Shown piece by piece: positions 1 through 7,287 of a DNA stretch of 64,000 nt. The notes beneath the pieces were generated by a model. It saw nothing but the letters and a program-made list of their open reading frames with translations, made no database searches and was not told the origin of the DNA. Both the position numbers and the translations under genes were made by a program. Source of the DNA: Candidatus Paceibacterota bacterium (lineage in GTDB: Bacteria > Verrucomicrobiota > Verrucomicrobiia > Limisphaerales > UBA8199); assembly GCA_035452965.1 (NCBI GenBank), contig DAOTCE010000026.1, forward strand, positions 8,055-72,054. Reading direction: 5' to 3'. Each line of letters begins with the position of its first letter. Position 1 is the stretch's first letter.

Positions 1-240
1 CGACATACTTTGGGGGCAGTACTGTTGCGGGCCGGCCAGCCGATTGAAGCCGCGCAGGTTTACCGGGAGGACCTGCAGCGCTATCCCGAGAACGGCTGGG
101 CGCTAATGGGGCTGCGCGACGCCCTCCGCCGCCAAGGCAACGACCCCGACGCAAGGATGGTGCATGCGCGTTTTAGGAAGGGCTGGGCTGACGCCGACGT
201 CCAGCCACCCTCAACCTGCTACTGTCAGGCGGGACTGTGA
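1..240 (+). CDS. C-terminal end of a TPR-repeat protein (partial)
   Basis: The reading frame is open from the first base of the window, so the gene begins upstream; the TTG at base 10 is internal. About 79 residues are visible. They hold one recognisable tetratricopeptide unit (GAVLLRAGQPIEAAQVYRED, then YPENGWALMGL), the helix-turn-helix pattern that ends many bacterial TPR scaffold proteins. The last ~20 residues, ending QPPSTCYCQAGL, are low in structure. The 3' end overlaps the convergent methyltransferase gene by 68 bp. The function of the full protein cannot be judged from this fragment. Confidence 0.7.
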   Translation, partial: RHTLGAVLLRAGQPIEAAQVYREDLQRYPENGWALMGLRDALRRQGNDPDARMVHARFRKGWADADVQPPSTCYCQAGL

Positions 241-916
241 TCCTCTCGCCCGGCCGTAACTTAAGCAGCAGCAACATCGGGCAGCCAAGGTACTTGCCCG
301 CGCGAGGACAGCGTGAAGCGAGAGCAATGTTCGGGGTGTGCTCGCTTATGTACTCCAACGTGAGTTCTGCGCGAACTGCGGCCATGAGGTAGTCGGACAT
401 TTGGTGCGCATGGCCTGCTGGGCTGATCCGCCTGCCTGTGGCCGGATCAATGAACCGGGCCTGCACCCCCTGCAAGGACATCGCCGGGTGCATCACTGAA
501 ATGATGACGCAGCCTGTCGCCCGGCAGAGCCGCCGCAGTTCCAGGAAGAACCTGTCCAAAGCCGCGATGTGATCCAGCACCAGGCAGCAGAACACGCGAT
601 CGAACCCAGCACGTGGCAGCGGGAACGGCTTGGTCAGGTCATGTCGGATGAACTCAACAGCTTGAGCGCCCGGCTTGGCCCGCGCGCGGTTGAGCATGGC
701 GGCCGAGAAATCTACAGCGGTAACACGCGCTCCAGCCGCGGCCCACTGGAGCGCATGCCGGCCTGTGCCGCAGCCGATATCCGCCAGCACCAGACCCGCG
801 ACGTCACCGGTCAGGCCGGCGATATGTCGCTCCTCAAGCAGCACCAGCGGATTGTCATCCTCATCATAAAACGCAGCCCAGCGGTCGTAACCGACGCGCG
901 TTGGCACGATTTCCAT
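173..916 (-). CDS. SAM-dependent class I methyltransferase
   Basis: A class I methyltransferase fold is shown by the SAM-binding glycine motif ADIGCGTGRHA, followed by the acidic strand-2 position (VTAVDFS), a motif II-like HDLTKPFPLP and a hydrophobic FCCLVLDHI strand. Substrate is unknown; the family methylates small molecules or quinone-like compounds in the cytoplasm. I place the start at 916 (MEIVPTRVGYDRWAAFYD), where the conserved family region begins. The frame stays open to an ATG at 1057, which would add 47 basic residues, so the longer 294-residue form is possible. The C-terminal tail is Arg/Ser-rich and overlaps the end of the TPR gene tail to tail. Confidence 0.75.
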   Translation of the reverse strand: MEIVPTRVGYDRWAAFYDEDDNPLVLLEERHIAGLTGDVAGLVLADIGCGTGRHALQWAAAGARVTAVDFSAAMLNRARAKPGAQAVEFIRHDLTKPFPLPRAGFDRVFCCLVLDHIAALDRFFLELRRLCRATGCVIISVMHPAMSLQGVQARFIDPATGRRISPAGHAHQMSDYLMAAVRAELTLEYISEHTPNIALASRCPRAGKYLGCPMLLLLKLRPGERITVPPDSSRLRVAGRRRQPSPS

Positions 917-1106
917 CTCGGCCGATGTGGGTTTCCTGTCGTCTGGTTGCAGTCGGTGCGTCACGTATCTCGCTCTCTTCTTCCAAAAGCGCCGCGAAAG
1001 GTCGAGCAGAATGTGCGCTCGTATCTGCCTGAGGACCTTCCAGCCCAAAGCCGCCATAATCCAGCGCTGGACATCCCTTTAGCAATTGTTAGATGCTTAA
1101 GCCACA

Positions 1107-1601
1107 ATGAAGAGTGAACCCTTACCAGGCCAGCGATTGGCGCCGGAGGATTTCGACCACATCGTCCGGCTGACGCCGCTTGCGGCCATTGACCTCATTG
1201 TGCGCACCCCCGATCAGCGTATCCTGGTGGGCCGCCGCCGGAATGAGCCAGCTAAAGGGTCCTTCTTTGTACTCGGGGGCCGCATCACCAAGAACGAGAC
1301 TTTGGCCGCCGCCTTCGCGAGAATCTCATTGGCGGAGCTGGGGGTGGAGAAGCGCATTGAGCATGCTCGTTTCCTGGGGGTGTATGAGCACATTTACGCC
1401 ACCAACAACCACGAATTGGCCGGGTTCGGCACTCACTACCTGGTCCTGGCCTACGAACTGATATGTCCCGATCGAGACCTGCTGTTGCCCCTCGACCAGC
1501 ATGGCGAATACGTGTGGCTGACCGTGCCAGAGCTGCTGCGCCACCCGGAGGTCCACGCAAACACCAAGGCCTACTTCACGTCCGGCGAACCGGTTAACTA
1601 A
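1107..1601 (+). CDS. gmm: GDP-mannose mannosyl hydrolase (Nudix)
   Basis: This 164-residue Nudix protein resembles E. coli Gmm/NudD in length and motifs: the N-terminal TPLAAIDLIV strand, RRNEPAKGSFFVLGGR, and a modified Nudix helix GGRITKNETLAAAFARIS..ELG that lacks the canonical REXXEE acids, as is known for this subfamily. Such enzymes hydrolyse GDP-mannose to GDP and mannose by attack at the sugar carbon. It likely regulates nucleotide-sugar supply for surface polysaccharide, although no glycosyltransferase genes lie beside it. It runs toward the flavoprotein gene 60 bp downstream. Confidence 0.85.
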   Translation: MKSEPLPGQRLAPEDFDHIVRLTPLAAIDLIVRTPDQRILVGRRRNEPAKGSFFVLGGRITKNETLAAAFARISLAELGVEKRIEHARFLGVYEHIYATNNHELAGFGTHYLVLAYELICPDRDLLLPLDQHGEYVWLTVPELLRHPEVHANTKAYFTSGEPVN

Positions 1602-1663
1602 CGGAGCGACCTCGTCGGATGGCTTTGCTTGTCAAGCGCTTTGAGGTTTGCAACGTTAGATCT

Positions 1664-3406
1664 ATGAAGCAGTTCAGCCGCCTTCCACGACGTTCGTTCA
1701 TCAAAGGCCTCGGCCTCACGGTGCCGGTGATTATGGGCGGGCCGGGCCTTGCGTTGGCGCAGAGCAACGCGGCATCGGTACTGCCAGCCCGGGCAACTAA
1801 GGGATTTGCCGACGAACCGCAGGCAGACCTCATAATCATCGGGGGCGGCTTGGGTGGTTGCGCCGCAGCCTTGGCGGCTGCGCGCAATGGCCTCCGAGTG
1901 ATCATGACCGAGGAGACGGATTGGATCGGCGGCCAGCTAACGGCTCAGGCGGTCCCGCCAGATGAGAATCCCTGGATCGAGACGTTCGGCGGCACGCGCA
2001 GCTATCTCAATTTGCGCGCACAGATTCGTGACTATTACCTGCGGCATTTCCCCCTGACAGCTGCGGCGCGGGCCAACTCTTATCTCAACCCAGGCAACGG
2101 CTGGGTGTCCCGCTTGTGCCACGAACCGCGCGTTGCCTTGGCCGTTTTGAACCAACTCCTGGCGCCCTTCGTTAGCGGACAGCGGGTTCTTGTCTTGCTT
2201 CGACATAAGCCGGTGGGGGCCTCGACCAGCGGGGACCGTATCCAAGCAGTGCAGGTGCGCAGTCTTGAAACTGGTAACGAAGCTCTACTTCGAGCGCCCT
2301 TCTTCGTAGATGCGACCGAGCTTGGGGATCTTCTCCCGCTCACCAAAACAGAATACGTTACCGGCGCGGAATCCCAGAAGGACACCGGCGAGCCGCACGC
2401 GCCGGCCGAACCGGAGCCAAACAACATGCAGGCATTCACGTGCTGTTTCGCCATGGATTATCTGGCAGGCGAGGATCATACAATTGAAAAGCCCCGCGAG
2501 TATGGGTTTTGGCGCCGGTTTGTACCACCGATCCAGCCACCCTGGCCCGGCCCCTTGATCTCGTGGGCATACAGCGACCCTATCAGCCGCAAGTCCAAAA
2601 GCCTTGAGACCGACCCGGGAAAGGGCACCGGACTCTGGTCCTACCGGCGCATCGCAGACAAGTCCCAGTTCGTCGAGGGCACCTATCCGGGAGACATCAG
2701 TCTGGTGAACTGGCCGCAGAACGACTATATGCTCGGCAACCTCTGCGAGGTCAGCGCCGAGGAAGCCGCACGCCATCTTGCTCGCGCCAAACAACTCAGT
2801 CTGTCACTGCTCTACTGGCTGCAGTCTGAGGCGCCGCGTCCTGACGGCGGCACCGGCTGGAAGGGCATTCGCTTGCGGCCCGACGTGGTCGGCACGGAGG
2901 ACGGGCTGGCTAAATACCCTTACATTCGGGAGAGCAGACGCATCCGGGCGGAATTTACAGTGACCGAACAGCACGTATCGACCGAGTTGCGCATGAAGGA
3001 AACCTCCACCAAACGGGAGGACGTGAAGGCAGCCGAGTTCAAAGACTCGGTGGGCATTGGCAGCTATCGCATTGACCTGCATCCCAGCACGGGCGGCAAC
3101 AACTCAATTGACATCAGTTCCCTGCCCTTTCAAATCCCGCTTGGCGCGCTGTTGCCCCAGCGGGTCGAGAACCTAATGCCGGCCTGCAAGAACCTCGGCG
3201 TCACGCACATTACGAACGGCTGCTATCGTCTGCACCCCGTGGAATGGAACATTGGCGAAGCGGTGGGGGTGCTGGCGGCGTTTTGTATGACAAAGAAGCG
3301 CATCCCGCGCGAGGTTCGCAAACAAGGCACCCTGTTGAAGGAATACCAAAACCTGCTGACCGAGCAAGGAGTGCCGCTGGTTTGGCCAAAGGTCGGGCCA
3401 AGGTGA
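1664..3406 (+). CDS. Tat-exported FAD-dependent oxidoreductase
   Basis: The protein starts MKQFSRLPRRSFIKGLG, a twin-arginine signal, so I use the ATG at 1664 rather than the one at 1619. After the signal comes a Rossmann FAD motif DLIIIGGGLGGCAAALAAARNG and EETDWIGGQLTAQ, which marks the FAD_oxidored (PF12831) family. The C-terminal part (IDISSLPFQIPLGALLP, then CKNLGVTHITNGCYRLHPVEW) is the conserved end of that family and closes the FAD site. Length (about 580 residues) fits. The family is common in Planctomycetes and Verrucomicrobia among polysaccharide-degradation genes; substrate is unknown. It would act in the periplasm. Confidence 0.85.
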   Translation: MKQFSRLPRRSFIKGLGLTVPVIMGGPGLALAQSNAASVLPARATKGFADEPQADLIIIGGGLGGCAAALAAARNGLRVIMTEETDWIGGQLTAQAVPPDENPWIETFGGTRSYLNLRAQIRDYYLRHFPLTAAARANSYLNPGNGWVSRLCHEPRVALAVLNQLLAPFVSGQRVLVLLRHKPVGASTSGDRIQAVQVRSLETGNEALLRAPFFVDATELGDLLPLTKTEYVTGAESQKDTGEPHAPAEPEPNNMQAFTCCFAMDYLAGEDHTIEKPREYGFWRRFVPPIQPPWPGPLISWAYSDPISRKSKSLETDPGKGTGLWSYRRIADKSQFVEGTYPGDISLVNWPQNDYMLGNLCEVSAEEAARHLARAKQLSLSLLYWLQSEAPRPDGGTGWKGIRLRPDVVGTEDGLAKYPYIRESRRIRAEFTVTEQHVSTELRMKETSTKREDVKAAEFKDSVGIGSYRIDLHPSTGGNNSIDISSLPFQIPLGALLPQRVENLMPACKNLGVTHITNGCYRLHPVEWNIGEAVGVLAAFCMTKKRIPREVRKQGTLLKEYQNLLTEQGVPLVWPKVGPR

Positions 3407-3442
3407 GGCGGTGAGAAGGTTCCATCAAGCCAACGGGACATT

Positions 3443-3805
3443 ATGAGGCACAATGCGAAGTATGCTGTGGTCCTGGTAACTGCGCCGGACGTGGAAACAG
3501 CGCGCATGCTGGCAGGGACCGCTCTGAAAGCACGGTTGATTGCGTGCGCCAACCTGGTTCCCCAAATCGAATCGCACTATCGGTGGCGGGGAAAGATCGA
3601 GGCCGCGGCCGAGGTGTTGCTGATTATGAAAACCAGCGTCACCGGCCTGACGGCGCTGGAGAAGCTGATTGTGGCCCGGCACCCATACACCACGCCCGAG
3701 TTTCTGGTGCTGCCAATCCTCCGTGGCACCAGACGCTACTTGGATTGGGTGCAGAGTTCCGTAAAGGCCCCCATCCGGCGCCATTCATCTAAATTGGCGC
3801 CGTAG
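3443..3805 (+). CDS. cutA: Divalent-cation tolerance protein CutA
   Basis: A 120-residue CutA1-like protein: the strand VVLVTAPDVETARMLA, the signature LIACANLVPQIESHYRWRGK, a glutamate-linked EVLLIMKT strand, and the HPYTTPEFLVLPI block are all in place. CutA proteins form very stable trimers related to PII signalling proteins. A role in copper tolerance was proposed from E. coli genetics but the molecular function is unsettled. It sits 36 bp after the flavoprotein gene on the same strand and may share its transcript. The last ~15 residues are a basic extension beyond the fold. Confidence 0.9.
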   Translation: MRHNAKYAVVLVTAPDVETARMLAGTALKARLIACANLVPQIESHYRWRGKIEAAAEVLLIMKTSVTGLTALEKLIVARHPYTTPEFLVLPILRGTRRYLDWVQSSVKAPIRRHSSKLAP

Positions 3806-3922
3806 CCCTTATCTCGTTTCAGGCTTACGTCGTTCCCCTCAACCGGCTGGTGGTCAACTGAGGCGCCGCTTGCGCTACCCGTCCGGTTGAGGCAGATTCA
3901 AATCAGATTAACCGGGAAGATT

Positions 3923-4504
3923 ATGTTGCATGAAATCGAACTCCAACAATATCCCAAGGAACTCAAACTGAAAGACGGGTCCACGTGCAAACTGCGCCCG
4001 TTGCGCAAAGAGGATGAACAGGGGTTCCACGAGTTCTTCCTGGCCGTACCTGAGGCCGAACGCATGTTCATCAAGCACCGCGTCATTGAGCCGCAGGTCA
4101 TCCGGGACTGGTGCCAGAACATAAACTTGGGCCGCCACCTTCCACTGCTGGCATTAATGGACGGTAAGATCGTCGGGGATGCCACACTGCATCAGCAGCT
4201 CGGCGGCTGGAAGAGGCACATTGGCCGGGTCAGCGTGCTGGTGCACCCGAAATACCGTGGACGGGGATTGGCGCGAGCGCTGGTGAAAGAGATCGTCAGC
4301 CTGGCACGCGACCTCGGCCTGGAGAAGGTAGAAGCGGAATTTATCGGCGAGCAAGAGGCGGCCATAAAGATGTTCGCCTTGTTGGGCTTCAGCAATCTCG
4401 TTCGGCTGGAAAGTTATGTGAAGGACATGCAGGCCGTTCCCCACGATTACATCCTGATGGGCCTCAGTTTGAAGACGGACGAGGAATATGCAGGCGTGGG
4501 ATGA
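3923..4504 (+). CDS. GNAT-family N-acetyltransferase
   Basis: The acetyl-CoA-binding motif A is visible as VSVLVHPKYRGRGLARALVKEI, with the pyrophosphate loop R-G-R-G-L-A, preceded by a GDATLHQQ strand and followed by KMFALLGFSNLV, the motif B helix and strand. I start at the ATG at 3923 because GGGAAG lies 6-10 bp upstream; a TTG at 3887 would add 12 residues. The acceptor is unknown. The stop codon overlaps the ATG of the zinc-ribbon gene (ATGA at 4501-4504), so the two are translationally coupled. Confidence 0.8.
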   Translation: MLHEIELQQYPKELKLKDGSTCKLRPLRKEDEQGFHEFFLAVPEAERMFIKHRVIEPQVIRDWCQNINLGRHLPLLALMDGKIVGDATLHQQLGGWKRHIGRVSVLVHPKYRGRGLARALVKEIVSLARDLGLEKVEAEFIGEQEAAIKMFALLGFSNLVRLESYVKDMQAVPHDYILMGLSLKTDEEYAGVG

Positions 4505-4770
4505 CACCTCCCGACAATTGTCCCAGCTGCGGCGCCGACGTTCCCCCGAACGCCCGGGCTTGCCCCGAGTGCGGGGCCGACGAGAACACTGGCTGGTCTG
4601 AGGCGGCGCGCACAGACAGCCTGGGCCTCCCTGACGATGCCTTTGACTACGAGGACTTCGTCAAACGCGAATTCAGCGCCAAGTCTGCCGTGCCGCACGG
4701 AAGCTCTTGGTTTTGGTGGGTGATTTCATTGCTGGTGGCGGCGGCCCTCCTCGCCTTGTGGTTGCGCTGA
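4501..4770 (+). CDS. Small zinc-ribbon membrane protein
   Basis: An 89-residue protein with an N-terminal zinc ribbon (CPSCGADVPPNARACPECGAD, two CxxC knuckles spaced 12 residues apart), an acidic linker and one C-terminal transmembrane helix (WVISLLVAAALLALWL) ending in a single Arg. The ribbon should face the cytoplasm with the helix as a tail anchor. It is coupled by a 4-bp overlap to the acetyltransferase gene. I know no defined function for this architecture; many bacteria carry such short ribbon-plus-helix proteins. Confidence 0.75.
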   Translation: MTPPDNCPSCGADVPPNARACPECGADENTGWSEAARTDSLGLPDDAFDYEDFVKREFSAKSAVPHGSSWFWWVISLLVAAALLALWLR

Positions 4771-4941
4771 AGCGTCAAGCACTCTCCCGCACCCTCCCCG
4801 GAGTCCTCAATCCTTGGTGAGTTGCGGCACCAACTCACCCAGCGGTGAACTTCATTTCTACAACCCTGGCTCTAGAGTCCATCGAAGGATCCGTGGATAT
4901 TGAGCTTAATCTCTAACGGACTGACAGCGGACAAGAGCGCG

Positions 4942-4988
4942 CAGCGCGTATGCATGAAGCTGCCGGAGGAGCGCAGGCATACGCGCTG
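4942..4988. repeat. Perfect 12-bp inverted repeat
   Basis: CAGCGCGTATGC at 4942-4953 is the exact reverse complement of GCATACGCGCTG at 4977-4988, with a 23-bp spacer. The left arm overlaps a second, longer-range inverted repeat (CGTATGCATGAAG at 4947-4959 against CTTCATGCATACG at 5202-5214), so two alternative foldings are possible. Confidence 0.8.
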
Positions 4989-5110
4989 GACGTGACGCTT
5001 CTGTAGGACTTTTCATTCGACAATTGGGCAGAGCTGGACTATAAATACCACCCAGGCGCGGTTGGGAAGCGCCCCTGGGCTGAGGAGGTCCGGGACAGCG
5101 TAATTAAGGC

Positions 5111-5154
5111 CCAATCATGGACTAATCATGCTCCAATCATGCTCCAATGATGCT
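5111..5154. repeat. Four-copy 11-bp tandem repeat
   Basis: Four consecutive 11-bp units can be read: CCAATCATGGA, CTAATCATGCT, CCAATCATGCT, CCAATGATGCT. The period is close to one DNA turn, so identical faces are presented in phase. It lies about 120 bp upstream of the acyltransferase start and may bind a regulator. Confidence 0.8.
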
Positions 5155-5272
5155 ATCAACACCGGGACAACACGCCGGCAACCCAATCCAATCCCGCGCG
5201 CCTTCATGCATACGACCTGAAAAGCGCGTGGAATCCAGGTTTTGCCCTTGAGCCACGCGGTGCTTTGACCTA

Positions 5273-6598
5273 ATGGTAACGGAAACTCAGCTAGTCATGA
5301 CAACACCCTCTGAAACCAATTCCCCTGGAAGTGCCCCCGCCGGCCAGCGCCTCATGTCAGTGGACGCTTTGCGCGGCTTTGACATGTTCTGGATCATCGG
5401 CGCGGATTCGCTGGTCTATGCGCTGCACCGCCTGACCCAAACCCGCCCCACCAGCTTCCTGGCGAGCCAACTGGAACACGCCGACTGGGCGGGCTTCCAT
5501 TTCTACGACCTGATTTTCCCGCTGTTCGTGTTCATCGTCGGAGTGTCACTGGTATTCTCCCTCACGAAGGCCATCGAGCGGGCGGGGCGGACAGATGCCT
5601 TGAAACGTGTGTTCCGCCGAAGCGTGTTGTTGTTCCTGATTGGCATCTTCTACTCAGGCGGCCTGACGAGTCCTTGGCCGGACATTCGCTTGATGGGCGT
5701 GCTCAACCGGATTGCACTCGCCTATTTCTTTGCTGGGTTGCTGTTCTGCTTCTTCAAGCCGCGAGCCCTCGTGGCGATTTGCATGGGCATCCTCGCCGGC
5801 TACTGGGCCGTTATGACATTCGTGCCGATCCGCGACATCCAGATGACCAAGAGCAATCTCGTCCATCTGGCCGCGGAGGCAGGCGACGAAACGACTGTGG
5901 CGCTGTTCAAAGAGGCGCGCAATCCCTCCGCCATCAAGGACAGCCTGGCGTGGGCGGCGGCGGAGAAGTTCTATTATGCCACGACGAACCGTGTCTATGG
6001 CAAGTTTGACGCGGGACTCAATCTGGCCAATCACGTGGACTTCGAGTATCTACCCGCGCGCAAGTACGATGTCTTCTTTGATCCGGAAGGGCTCCTGAGC
6101 ACGCTCCCTGCGGTAGCAACCTGCCTCCTGGGGGTGTTTGCCGGCTTGCTGCTAGGGAACCAGTCGCTTCCAGACAGGCAAAAGGTGGCTTGGCTAATTG
6201 CGTTCGGCATCGCCGCTGCCGGGCTCGGCTGGCTATGGGATTACCAATTCCCGGTGATCAAGAAGATCTGGACCTCCTCCTATGTGCTGGTGGCCGGCGG
6301 CTATAGCGCCATTCTGTTGGGCCTTTTCTACCTAATCGTAGACATCTGGCAGGTCCGGGCCTGGTGCCAGCCGTTTGTTTGGATGGGGATGAACTCGATC
6401 ACCATCTACCTTGCCAGCAACATCCTCGGCGGCTTTCGCCGGCTCGCCGCCCGGCTTGCCGGGGGTGATGTGAAGATCTTCTTCGACGACCACGCGGCCA
6501 AGGGCTGTGGAGATATGGTGATTTCAATTCTCGGGCTGCTGCTGGCCTTCTGGTTCGTCCATTTCCTCTACAAGCGCAGAATCTTCCTGCGGCTCTAA
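5273..6598 (+). CDS. DUF5009 / HGSNAT-type membrane acyltransferase
   Basis: A polytopic membrane protein of up to 441 residues. It opens with SVDALRGFDMFWIIGAD, the signature of the heparan-alpha-glucosaminide N-acetyltransferase (DUF1624/DUF5009) family, and HADWAGFHFYDLIFPLFVFIVG, which carries the conserved histidine and FPLF motif. About ten hydrophobic segments follow. Members transfer acetyl groups across the membrane to sugars; the human homologue acetylates lysosomal heparan sulfate. Here the target is probably an extracellular polysaccharide or its fragments. A soluble loop between about residues 185 and 275 (rich in Glu/Lys/Asp) interrupts the membrane segments. The start may instead be the ATG at 5297. 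Confidence 0.85.
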   Translation: MVTETQLVMTTPSETNSPGSAPAGQRLMSVDALRGFDMFWIIGADSLVYALHRLTQTRPTSFLASQLEHADWAGFHFYDLIFPLFVFIVGVSLVFSLTKAIERAGRTDALKRVFRRSVLLFLIGIFYSGGLTSPWPDIRLMGVLNRIALAYFFAGLLFCFFKPRALVAICMGILAGYWAVMTFVPIRDIQMTKSNLVHLAAEAGDETTVALFKEARNPSAIKDSLAWAAAEKFYYATTNRVYGKFDAGLNLANHVDFEYLPARKYDVFFDPEGLLSTLPAVATCLLGVFAGLLLGNQSLPDRQKVAWLIAFGIAAAGLGWLWDYQFPVIKKIWTSSYVLVAGGYSAILLGLFYLIVDIWQVRAWCQPFVWMGMNSITIYLASNILGGFRRLAARLAGGDVKIFFDDHAAKGCGDMVISILGLLLAFWFVHFLYKRRIFLRL

Positions 6599-6625
6599 AG
6601 ACGCTTGCGGCGAGGCGATTGCAGA

Positions 6626-7210
6626 TCAACCAATCTCCCGATAGCGGAAGCAACTGACTTCGTGGTCGTTGACCATGCCAACCGCCTGCATGAAAGCATA
6701 ACAAATTGTCGGGCCGACAAATCGGAATCCACGCCGGAGCAAATCCCTGCTCAGCACGTTCGATTCGGGCGTTCGCACGGGAATCTGCTGGAGAGTCTTC
6801 CACGCATTCCGGATGGGCTGACCGTCTACGAAACGCCAGATGTAGGCGTCGAAACTGCCGAATTCCTCCTGAATCGCCAAAAACGCTTTGGCATTCCCGA
6901 CCGCCGCAGTGATCTTCAGCCGGTTGCGCACGATACCGGTGTTGCCGAGTAGCCTCTTGATTCTGCCGGTGTTGTAGCATGCAACCTTCCGGGGATCGAA
7001 ATGCTCGAAAGCGCGGCGATAGTTGTCACGCTTCTTGAGAATGGTGGACCAGCTCAGCCCGGCTTGGGCGCCCTCGAGTATGAGAAATTCGAATAGACTC
7101 CGGTCATCGTGCTGCGGAACGCCCCATTCCTGGTCGTGGTACTGGATGCTCAGCGGACTTTTGGCCCAAGCGCAGCGCGGCAAGGGACTCAAAGAATTGG
7201 GCGGGTTCAT
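6626..7210 (-). CDS. tag: DNA-3-methyladenine glycosylase I
   Basis: The 194-residue protein matches Tag in every landmark: the N-terminal RCAWAK...YHDQEWG (zinc ligands Cys and His), LFEFLILEGAQAGLSW with the catalytic glutamate, IVRNRLKI, GFRFVGPTICYAFMQAVGMVNDHEVSCF with the C-terminal His-x3-Cys zinc ligands. It excises 3-methyladenine from alkylated DNA. The start is placed at 7210 (MNPPNSLSPLPRCAW); the open frame to 7324 would overlap the divergent transporter gene. It is head-to-head with the MFS gene, 77 bp apart. A second, unrelated alkylbase glycosylase lies at 18340. Confidence 0.93.
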   Translation of the reverse strand: MNPPNSLSPLPRCAWAKSPLSIQYHDQEWGVPQHDDRSLFEFLILEGAQAGLSWSTILKKRDNYRRAFEHFDPRKVACYNTGRIKRLLGNTGIVRNRLKITAAVGNAKAFLAIQEEFGSFDAYIWRFVDGQPIRNAWKTLQQIPVRTPESNVLSRDLLRRGFRFVGPTICYAFMQAVGMVNDHEVSCFRYREIG

Positions 7211-7287
7211 TCGGGCAGGAACATAGTCCGACGAACCTTGAGCCGCAACTTGACACTGGTGACCGCGGTTGCGCAGAATGAAATGCA

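Larger units (their letters stand above)
4771..5272. other. Gene-free stretch with inverted and tandem repeats
   Basis: No convincing coding frame is found on either strand. The stretch holds a perfect 12-bp inverted repeat (4942-4953 with 4977-4988), a second perfect 13-bp inverted pair that reuses the left arm (4947-4959 with 5202-5214), an imperfect dyad around 5052-5082, and four 11-bp tandem units (5111-5154). A TATAAATA stretch lies at 5039-5046. It could be a structured RNA, a decayed mobile element or a complex promoter for the downstream acyltransferase. Confidence 0.6.

Noticed and set aside
5111..5154. CRISPR-like repeats
   Set aside because: Units are only 11 bp and contiguous, with no spacers and no cas genes.
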